Assembly: GCA_031216915.1 (NCBI GenBank)
Contig: CM062297.1
Span: forward strand, 539,732,971 to 539,796,970
DNA length: 64,000 nt
Direction of reading: 5' to 3'
DNA from: Pictodentalium vernedei
Lineage: Eukaryota; Mollusca; Scaphopoda; Dentaliida; Dentaliidae
The first letter of the stretch is position 1; the number at the start of each line of letters is the position of its first letter. Under the pieces are notes generated by a model. The model saw only the letters and a list, made by a program, of their open reading frames with translations, was not told the DNA's origin and did no database searches. The translations under genes and the position numbers were made by a program. Positions 56,038-64,000 of the stretch are shown here, piece after piece.

Positions 56038-56413
56038 ATTACAACATTTGCCTTTTGGAGCCCAAGAAACTTTTCGCTCCTAAACAAGCTCAAAATGGAC
56101 ACATAAAGTTAGCCTGAATAAATTTGACTCTTTGAATGAATGATGCTGTTTGTCAAAACTCAACTCTTTCTGTACAGTGATTCTGAAGTTTTGTTTATGC
56201 TTTTTGAATTATCTGCCTTTTAGCACCCCAAAAGGGATGGGGCATATCGATTTCAACAAATTTCAATTGTCAGGCTAAAGAAAGCATGTGTCCCAGCTTT
56301 GGTAAAATTTGGACCTGTGGTAAATTTTAGCATTTAGCCTGTGATGAGATGGGATGCAATGTGACATGATGTGCACAACAGGGGTGGTTCCCACAATATA
56401 CACTCTCCTACAA
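56038..56413. repeat. Tandem repeat T7, right part, and short unique spacer
   Basis: Continues the T7 unit interrupted by DIRS D (ATTACAACATTTGCCTTTTGGAG; compare ATTACAACTTTTGAATTTTGGAG at 43300). From about 56340 to 56413 the sequence is unique. Confidence 0.6.
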
Positions 56414-59373
56414 TAATGAAAGTGTCAATGACACTGTAGCTTAACTTGTGTGTTGTGTTTGATGAAAAGGATAATGTTCAATGTTTATGAAAGGATTATG
56501 AAATAAGACAAGAATTGTGATAATTGGGAATATGTTCATTTCTGTTCCCTGTATGCTATGTTTTTGATAAAAATAATATGAGGTGTACACTGCACTAAAG
56601 AGTGGAGGGGTGGGTTAATATGACCTCACAGTTAATGTATGTGGCCCTCACAGTTAATGAAAGTTACCAAGTTACAGTGAAATTATTCCAAAACGAGTCA
56701 TCCTATCAAGTTTCATTGAAATCCCTTCATAAATATAGCCTGTAGATTGTGCTAAAGGTTTTCGGGCTTCGGGCCCCTGTAGCCGTCAGTTTCCCAATTG
56801 CGTCCAAAAAGGGACGTTCTCATCTAGACATTATATGAAGTCAACCTACCATGTTACAATGAAATCCCGTCATAAATATGACCTGTAGACTGTGCTCGAG
56901 GTTTTCGGGCTTTGGGCCCCCTGAAGCCATCACAGTTGACCATCACGACCAAAAGGGGATGTCACCATCTAGGCATTATATGGAGTCAAACTAACAGGTT
57001 ACAATGAAATCCTTCCGTAAATATGACCTATAGACTATGCTAAAGGTTTTGGGCTCGGGCAGCCATCAAGGCCGAATAATCACAGCCAAAAGGGGATATT
57101 CTCATCTGGACATCATCTGGAGTGATCCCACAAAGTTACAATGAAATCCCTTCATAAATATGACCTGTAGACTGTGCTCAAGGTTTTGGGGCTTCAGGCA
57201 CCTGTAGCCATCACAGTTGACCAATCACAACCAAAAGGGGTTGTCATCATCAAGGCATTATATCGAGTCAACCTAACAAGTTACAATGAAATCCTTACAT
57301 AAATACGACCTATGGACTATGCTAAAGGTTTTTGGGCTTGGGCAGCCATCAAGGCTGAATGATCGCGACCAAAAGGGGACGTTCTCATCTAGACATTATT
57401 TGGAGTCATTCACCAAGTTATAACGAAATCCCTTCATAAATATGAGCTGTAGACTTTGCTAGAGGTTTTTGGGCTTCAGGCCCCTGTAGCCATCACAGTT
57501 GCCCAATCGCGTCCAAAAGAGGACATTCTCATCTAGACATTATATGAAGTCAACCTACCAGGTTACAATGAAATCCCTTCATAAATATGACCTGTAGACT
57601 GTGCTAAAGGTTTTCGGGCTTCGGGCTCGGACAGCCATCATGGTTGAATGGTCGCAACCAAAAGGGGACATTCTCATCTGGGCATCATCTGTTGTGATCC
57701 TATGAAGTTACAATGAAATCCCTTCATAAATATGACCTGTAGACTGTGCTCAAGGTTTTCGGGCTTCGGGCCCCTGTAGCCATCACAGTTGACCAATCAT
57801 GACCAAAAGGGGATGTCATCATCTAGGCATTATATCGAGTCAACCTAACAAGTTACAATGAAATTCTTCCATAAATACGACCTGTAGACTATGCTAAAGG
57901 TTTTGGGGCTTGGGCAGCCATAAAGGCTGAATGATCGCGACCAAAGGGGATGTTCTCACCTAGACACTATTTGGAGTCATCCTACCAAGCTACTATGAAA
58001 TCCCTTCACAAATATGACCTGTAGACTGTGCTAAAGGTTTTTGGGCTTCGGGCCCCTGTAGCCATCACAGTTGCCCAATCGTGTCCAAAAGGGGACGTTC
58101 TCATCTAGACATTATATGAGGTCAACCTACCAAGTTACAATGAAATCCCTTCCTAAATATGACCTGTAAACTGTGCTAAAGGTTTCAGGCTTCGGGCTCG
58201 GGCAGCCATCATGGTTCAATGATCGCAACCAAAAGGGGAATTCTCATCTGGGCATCATTTGGAGTGATCCTACAAAGTTACAATGAAATCCTTTCATAAA
58301 TATGACCTGTAGACTGCGCTCAAGGTTTTTGGTCTTCGGGCACCTGTAGCTGTCACAGTTGACCAATCACGACCAAAAGGGGATGTCATCATCTAGGCAT
58401 TATATCGAGTCAACCTAACAAGTTACAATGAAATTCTTACATAAATACGACCTATGGACTATGCTAAAGGTTTTTGGCTCGGCAGCCATCAAGGCTGAAT
58501 GATCGTGACCAAAAGGCGATGCTCTCATCTAGACATTATTTGGAGTCATCCTACCAAGTTACAATAAAATCCCTTTATAAATATCACCTGTAGACTGTGC
58601 TAAAGGTTTTTTGGCTTCGGACTCCTGTAGCCGTCACAGTTGCCCAATCACATCCAAAAGGGGATGTTCTCATCTAGACATTACATGAAGTCAACCTACC
58701 AAATTACAATGAAATCCCTCCATAGATATGACCTATAGACTGTGCTAAAGGTTTTCGGGTTTTGGGTTCGGGCAGTCGTCACTGTTGACAGATTGTGACC
58801 AAATGGGGAAGTTCTCATCTAGACATCATCTGGAGTCATCCTACCAAGTTACAATGAAATCCCTCCACATTAAATATGACAGATCATGACCAAAAGGGAA
58901 TGTTCTCATCTAGGCATTATACAGAGGCATCCTACCAAGTTACAATAAAATCCCTTTATAAATATCACCTGTAGACTGTGCTAAAGGTTTTTGGGCTTTG
59001 GACTCCTGTAGCCGTCACATTTGCCCAATCACATCCAAAAGGGGATGTTCTCATCTAGACATTACATGAAGTCAACCTACCAAATTACAATGAAATCCCT
59101 CCATAAATATGACCTGTAGACTGTGCTAATGGTTTTCAGGTTTTGGGCTTGGGCAGCCGTACCGGTTGACCGATCGCGACCAAAAGGGGACGTTCTCATC
59201 TAGACATGACCCCAAACCTGCATAGGAAATTTTGTGATGATCAGACAAAAACTGCAGGGTGTAGCCTGTGCTAAAAGAAAATGTGAACAGACTCACACAC
59301 TAACAGACTAACAGACTTCCGCAAGCGTGATGGCAATAGCTTATCTTGACTTTGTCAAGTTAAGCTAAAAATG
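56414..59373. mobile_element. Minisatellite element T3, copy 2
   Basis: Same start (AATGAAAGTGTCAATGACAC) and end (TTTGTCAAGTTAAGCTAAAA) as copy 1, and the first ~200 bases, including GATGAAAAGGATAATGTTCAA, are alike. The ~146-bp array is about twice as long as in copy 1. Lies in the host-gene intron. Confidence 0.78.
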
Positions 59374-59465
59374 TAACTGATTACATTATGTTTGACATAA
59401 CCATTTGAGCTCTGCCAAACAAGTTTGCAGAAAATCACACACAAACTGTTCTTGTGCAAATGCCA

Positions 59466-59615
59466 GTTAATCCTTTACCTACCACTTTGGCAAAATACTG
59501 CCAGCATCATTCACAAAAATTGGCAAACAAATTATACTACTTTTTTAAATTTTGCCTCCAAACCAAACATTACAAAATGCCCTCATTGAAATAAGTTCAC
59601 TGAAAATGTTATTCA
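59466..59615. mobile_element. Foldback MITE, partial copy
   Basis: TTAATCCTTTACCTACCAC at the left and CCCTCATTGAAATAAGTTCACTG inside are diverged relatives of the TTAA MITE family; the right end is not found. Confidence 0.45.
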
Positions 59616-59890
59616 AGAATTTGTTTACAAGCGTCCACTTTTAGTAGTGCAGACCAAAGGGTTCAGCAACCCTAGAATAGCACAGCTCAGTTTTGAAAAA
59701 AAAAATTGTTCATATTCTGTCACCTCAGCCCAAAAGAAAGGGCTGAGAGAGAGAATGCTCTTTCCAACAGCATGTAACATAACAGTACACAAGATACTTA
59801 ATATTAATATTTCATTAATACTGAAACAAAGAATACAGATATGAAACAGCAATGATTAGCAGAAATTCTAGGCTGTTTTGTTACTATTAC

Positions 59891-60056
59891 CTGGCTTTCA
59901 GTCACAATCCCTCTATGATGTCTATCAAAATCTTCATAACAAGTTCTGAGGTTTATTCCATGATATTGGTAATACTGATACATTTTCCTCAGAACTGCAT
60001 GTATTCGACTTTCAGTTTCTGGGTCCAATGGTCTCATTGATCTCTCAGTTCCAAGA
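59891..60056 (-). CDS. Host gene exon, degenerate EF-hand loop
   Basis: On the minus strand, acceptor TTTCAATTGTAG and donor GAAAGCCAG^GTAATAG bound 166 bases. One base completes a split codon, then LGTERSMRPLDPETESRIHA and MYQYYQYHGINLRTCYEDFD RHHRGIVTESQ follow (one run, broken here for length). The segment FDRHHRGIVTESQF fits an EF-hand loop with Gly at position 6 and Val at 8, but positions 1, 3, 5 and 12 are D, H, R, Q, so calcium binding is unlikely. Ends in phase 0, matching the next exon at 42262. Upstream exons were not found and should lie to the right of the window. Protein identity is unknown; EF-hand family membership is inference from pattern. Confidence 0.72.
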
Positions 60057-60154
60057 CTACAATTGAAAGAAGGTTAGTGTCATTAGTAACTATTAGATCA
60101 TCTGCCACTAATACGTATTATGAAAAAAATTCTTATTCTCTGTAATAAGAGGCA

Positions 60155-60398
60155 TTAACCCTTTAACAAATGCACAATATATCAACATTTGTTATTTAAA
60201 TTAATTCTTTCACTAAATTTTCACAACATTTCAACAAAACTATATCATGTGATCCCCAACTGGAATGAATTTGATTAGTTCATTTCAGTGAGATGTCATA
60301 TGGAATGGTTTTGTGAAAGTTTTTTTAATTTTTTTTTTATCTCCTCTATTTCTAAATTATGTGGATAAATGCAACTGATTTGATAGGTAAGTGGTTTA
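60155..60398. mobile_element. Foldback MITE, copy 4 (diverged)
   Basis: TTAACCCTTTAACAAATGC at the left and TGATAGGTAAGTGGTTTA at the right, with ACTATATCATGTGATCCCCAA and the partly complementary AGATGTCATATGGAATGG inside. A further piece of the same family (TCTCATTGGGATGAGCTTGA) follows at about 60475-60525. Confidence 0.6.
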
Positions 60399-60599
60399 TC
60401 CCTCAACTGACATGACTAAAAGATGATACTTTCTTGACTAAACATTTTCATGTTTTGTCTAAAAATAGCTGATGATCTCTCATTGGGATGAGCTTGATTG
60501 GCTCATTCCAGTAAGGGGTCATAGGCTATGCTTTGGAGGCAAAACACTGAAAACAATAATAAAATTTGAATGGAGATTTTTGTGATAAAAAGAATCCCA

Positions 60600-61560
60600 G
60601 CTGGGCTAAAACATGACAAGAGAGTGCAGATCCATCTTGATGGTCTGCTTGGGTGGAATTGATGCTCTCTATTATGCAAGCTGCAACAGCTGTCCAGGTG
60701 GTTCATTGTGGATTGCTGTGCTCAGAAAGAGCAAATGTTTGTATTGGTCTGTTTTACAAGCCAGAACAGTTACAGACCTCCTATTGTTTCTTACCAAAGA
60801 TGACATGATGTTGGTGACAAGACAGCTGTAAATTTTTTTAGCCTGGATCTGTCATTTTGTGTTTGAAACATGATAAATTTATATGGAGACATTGCCGGTA
60901 TTTCTCCCTCAATCACTTTATAGAAGAAGGTAAGGCACTGTTTCTGCTTTCTGGATTGTAGAGTAGATAATTTTAGCTCTTCCAGCATTTTTGTCATACA
61001 CTTCTTTTTTATTGATTCATAGTTTTTTTGTGAAGAGTCTTTCACCTCTTCTTTGTATGCTTTCTAATTTTTTGATCTGTTGCTTTGTGTGTGGGTCCCT
61101 GATGATAGTTCAATATTCCATTATCGATCTTACAAGTGCAATGTTGGCTGTTCTTTGTCATTTGCTTGGACAGTATTGGAGGTCTGTGTACAGGCATACA
61201 AGACTGGAGTTTGTCTTTTTACTTACTCAGTCAATGTGTTCTGTCCATTGAAGTTCTTACTGTATTTGTAGGCCGAGGTAGGGGTTAGATGGAATGTACT
61301 GTAGTATATGGCCATTTAGGGTGTAGAATCAATGACTTTTTCCTTTCATGCTCAGAATGTAGCACTTTGGGCAATGAAGCACATTCCCCAGTCTGATGCC
61401 CATTTTTTCTAGACAATTTAGGTTGTTTTTTTTAGGGTGGTGTGATCCCTTTACATTAGGTAAAGGACAAACATATATAGCATGCTTATGGTTCACATTT
61501 CTTCCTGGAGTACTACTGAGGCTCAAGTTAGGCTTATGCATTGTTTGTAAACTGAAAGGT
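60600..61560 (-). pseudogene. LINE reverse transcriptase 3' fossil (CR1/L2-like)
   Basis: Read on the minus strand in shifting frames: YTLNGH, YLGLQI, WTEHID, RSIMEY, RDPHTK, KLESIQRR, then LQSRKQKQCLTFFYKVIEGE and IPAMSP. These are the C-terminal landmarks of CR1/L2-type RT proteins in the right order (YLG-I, LEY-VWDP, LE-IQRR, RR-RL--FYKI). Stops are frequent. It is an old 5'-truncated copy. Confidence 0.7.
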
Positions 61561-61938
61561 CAACTATTTCTACTAAATGGGGTCTTACCAGGTATCTGAG
61601 CAGCACTATTCACTGAAATTACAATTTAAAACTTTTTTTAAATTTTTTATTTTTACTCCTGAACTACAGATTATGACCCTTCATTTGTATGAGCTCATTC
61701 CAATGATGTAAGAAAGGCTGATTTTGAAAGCAGAAAATACAATTTTCTTTAATGAATAGTTTTAAAAAAAATATATTCTTTTTTTCCTAACAAAATACAG
61801 TTCACAATTCTTTCTCAGTATGAAAATGGACTTCTTTTAATGAGAGCTCACAAAGTTTTTGCATATATAGCTGGAAGGTTTGATAATTTTCTTCAGTAAA
61901 GTTTTAACCAATTTGGACTATAAATTTAAGAGCTCTTG
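61561..61938. other. AT-rich stretch, nothing firm
   Basis: One short MITE-like piece (TATGACCCTTCATTTGTATG, 61673-61692). Nothing else is recognised. Confidence 0.4.
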
Positions 61939-61950
61939 TTAACAATAAAA

Positions 61951-62287
61951 AAAAAAAGGCTGCAAGCTGAGAGGTCCTCGGGTTCGAATCCCACCTGCAG
62001 CAAACACATTGTGTCCATGGTCAAGACACTTCACCCCCATTGCCCACTTGGGTGCACGGTGATGTTGTGTACTAAGGTATACTGCACATCGGAGGTGCAC
62101 CTGTCTTCAACCAATGCTAACCCTGTCTGCGTGGAGTGAGTATGTTAGGGAGCTGACAGTTGCCCGCCATTGCTCTGTGGTTCACTCTGGGTACTTTGGC
62201 TTCCTTCACCCATAAACCTGTCGTGGTCATGATTAGCCATTGTGCAGAAATATGTGACCTTAACCACCAATAAATATATAAATAAAT
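61951..62287 (+). mobile_element. tRNA-headed SINE, 5' truncated
   Basis: Starts in the head just before the B box (GGTTCGAATCCCACC at 61980-61995 in a CTCGGGTTCGAATCC context), continues through the shared body and ends at the AATAAATATATAAATAA tail. Flanked by 10-bp duplications AACAATAAAA (61941-61950, 62288-62297). Confidence 0.85.
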
Positions 62288-62312
62288 AACAATAAAATAA
62301 AATACCTTATTA

Positions 62313-62697
62313 TCCCCGCATTTTCTAAAATGCGGGGATATAGTCGTGATCTCCGGCCATACATCCGACCATCCGTCCGTCCATCTGTCCGTACATCACA
62401 CCCTGGAAGGCTCCTAGGGTATTTAATTCGAAACATTTAAACTATGCTAAAGTGTTCAGGTAGCAACTCTAGATGTGCATGAAGGTTTCAGAATTTTGAT
62501 TTGGCCACAGGTGGTTCCAGTGGAACCACTTTTATCATTAGAAAATCAGTTTTCATCGAAAGGCTCCAAGGGTATTTAATTCGAAACGCTTAAACTATGC
62601 TAATGTGTTCAGGTAACATCTCTAGATGTGCATGAAGTTTTCGAAATTTTGATTTGGCCCCAGGTGGTTCCAGTGGAACCACTTTTATCGTTAGAAA
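62313..62697. mobile_element. Element T2, second copy, 5' part
   Basis: Begins with the hairpin CCCCGCATT-TTCT-AAATGCGGGG (62314-62337), then a GTCCGTCCATC stretch and two of the 153-bp units with GTGGTTCCAGTGGAACCAC. It is cut by DIRS end C at TTAGAAA, the same unit position used by DIRS A and B. Confidence 0.78.
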
Positions 62698-63028
62698 AGG
62701 AAAAAAATTATAGTAATTTATATATTTTTTATACTTACCAATGACCCAGACTTAGCTGGTGCTAACCCAAAAATATCTAGGGCCAAACACAAATTTCGCC
62801 CCCCAATCCCCCAAATTTGCATGCAAAACCAAAAATTAGAAGTCCTAACTGGCCCTCCATACATTTTACCCTCCGCGCATGCGCAGACACCGGGAAGTCA
62901 CCAAATCTGGCCCCAATAAAATCATTCTTTGTAGAAAAAAGATTATAATAATTCAGCGGGGAGGTATGAGTGCCCAGTACTGCCCACTCATGGGAGGGCA
63001 ATTCCCATCTGGGTCATTGGTAAGTATA
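62698..63028. mobile_element. DIRS terminal fragment C
   Basis: Matches the left end of DIRS A/B from TTATAGTAATTTATATATTT through CCAATGACCCAGACTTAG, CGCGCATGCGCAG and up to GGTCATTGGTAAGTATA of the internal complementary region, where element T6 begins. Only the first ~330 bases are present; the genes may continue beyond T6, outside the window. Confidence 0.75.
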
Positions 63029-64000
63029 ACAAGAGGCCCCAGGGGGCCTGAGGGCACTCACCTGACATGGTAGTCTAAATATCAAACCAGGGACTTGAAT
63101 AAGCTGCATACGCCGCTCCTAAGAAAAGCATATACCAACTAGATGAAGCGACTGTGCCCACACAATACACAGGATTTTTCCTTCTATTTTCAGTTCCTGC
63201 ACTTTTTACGTCCCAAAATTGAGATAAACACATAAAAAACAGATTTTTTTTTCCCAAACAAAATATTTTCAGCCTAAATTTTTTTCTTCTTCTTAAAACG
63301 CATCAAAAACAAAAAAACAAAAATTCCAGATTTTGGTCCCAAATTTTCTAAGACCCACCCCGACCCCAAATTTTCAGAGGAAAATTTTTTTTTTTTTTTT
63401 TTTTCTTAAAATTGACAGAAATGCATAAAAAAAACAAAAAAAAAATTCCGGATTTTGGTCCAAAATTTTAGTCCCACCCGGACCCCAAATTTTCAGGGGG
63501 AAATTTTTTTTTTTTTTTTGTCTTAAAATTGACAGAAATGCATAAAAAACACAAAAAAATTTTTTTTCGGATTTTGGTTCAAAATTTTCTAAGTCCCACC
63601 CGGACCCCAAATTTTCAGGGGAAAAAAAAAAAAAAAATTTTTGTCTTAAAATTGACAGAAATGCATAAAAAACAAAAAAAAACTTTTTTCGGATTTTGGT
63701 CCAAAATTTTCTAAGACCCACCCGGACCCCAAATTTTCAGGGGAAATTTTTTTTTTTTTTTTTTTCTTAAAATTGACAGAAACGCATAAAAAACCAAAAA
63801 AAAAAAATTCCGGATTTTGGTCCAAAATTTTCTAAGTCCCACCCGGACCCCAAATTTTCAGGGAAAAAATTTTTTTTTTTTGTCTTAAAATTGACAGAAA
63901 TGCATAAAAAACAAAAAAAATTTTTTTCGGATTTTGGTCCAAAATTTTCTAAGTCCCACCCGGACCAGGTGGGGTCTTCCAAAAAATTCTGGACACAAGG
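63029..64000. mobile_element. Minisatellite element T6, T5-type start with another core, right end outside window
   Basis: Starts ACAAGAGGCCCCAGGGGGCC then CACTCACCTGACATGGTAG, the same start as T5. From about 63290 the core is a ~120-bp unit: CGGATTTTGGTCCAAAATTT, CCCACCCGGACCCCAAATTT, a long T- or A-run and AAAATTGACAGAAATGCATA (63408, 63525, 63648, 63769, 63887). Apparent open frames in it are repeat translations and not genes. Confidence 0.75.

Larger units (their letters stand above)
42263..59890 (-). other. Very long intron (~17.6 kb) of the host gene
   Basis: Between acceptor and donor borders in agreeing phase lies minisatellite T7, the old DIRS D with its own insertions, and minisatellite element T3 copy 2. 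I found no further exon-like frame inside. Bases 42263-42890 and 59374-59640 are unique AT-rich DNA in which I see nothing else. Confidence 0.6.

Noticed and set aside
63374-63982. Phe/Lys-rich repeated ORFs near the right edge
   Set aside because: Translation of the ~120-bp unit with T-runs in element T6; not coding.
1-64000. Antiviral or bacterial defence-type gene cluster
   Set aside because: No prokaryotic operons or defence proteins are present; the nuclease domain found belongs to a DNA transposon protein.

Overview
The window looks like repeat-dense nuclear DNA from an animal, most likely a marine invertebrate. The signs are spliced exons with GT/AG borders, LINE, SINE, Tc1, Academ-like and DIRS-like elements, and minisatellite-bearing elements typical of molluscan, cephalochordate and other invertebrate genomes. 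I cannot name the species. There are no bacterial operons, CRISPR arrays or rRNA genes. Almost every recognisable gene belongs to a mobile element. The exception is a probable host gene on the minus strand: exons at 59891-60056, 42062-42262 and 39689-39970 keep phase and encode an EF-hand-like protein, with one intron of about 17.6 kb packed with nested repeats.

Layout. 1-4740: decayed Jockey-like LINE with a zinc-knuckle ORF1, endonuclease and reverse transcriptase, and a 3' tail holding three copies of a ~110-bp repeat. 4750-6540: a gag-like ORF between direct repeats. 6938-7243: reverse SINE. 7530-8600: broken Tc1-like transposon. 8828-15385: a complete DNA transposon with ~165-bp terminal inverted repeats, a 3-bp target duplication and one uninterrupted 1534-codon gene carrying a candidate DDE transposase, an XPG/PIN-like nuclease and a Cys-rich tail (best fit: Academ superfamily, XPG-bearing lineage). 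15577-15812: TTAA foldback MITE. 17490-19048: ~165-bp minisatellite.

19115-35490: one hairpin-ended element with a 153-bp minisatellite, split by two full-length DIRS-like retrotransposons (A 19804-26944, B 28428-35372, coding on the minus strand). Each DIRS has gag, RT-RNase H and tyrosine-recombinase genes, inverted terminal repeats and an internal complementary region that reproduces the expected circle junction. Both sit at the same place in the 153-bp unit (GAAA^ATCAG). 35870-37409: another minisatellite element. 37620-38806: a nest of three SINEs sharing one body but starting with three different heads (5S rRNA-derived and two tRNA-like).

43430-56037: an old DIRS copy (D) inside the host intron, itself invaded by a TTAA MITE and two minisatellite elements. 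56414-59373: second copy of the 35.9-kb element. 60600-64000: LINE fossil, 5'-truncated SINE, a second copy of the hairpin-ended element cut by a DIRS end (C), then a minisatellite element running off the window.

The most interesting themes are: an apparently intact Academ-like transposase with an antisense copy of its own 5' coding sequence in its leader; repeated DIRS insertion at GAAA^AT inside minisatellite units; modular element design (SINE heads swapped, minisatellite cores swapped between constant termini); and deletions in DIRS B that fuse reading frames or precisely remove a catalytic box.
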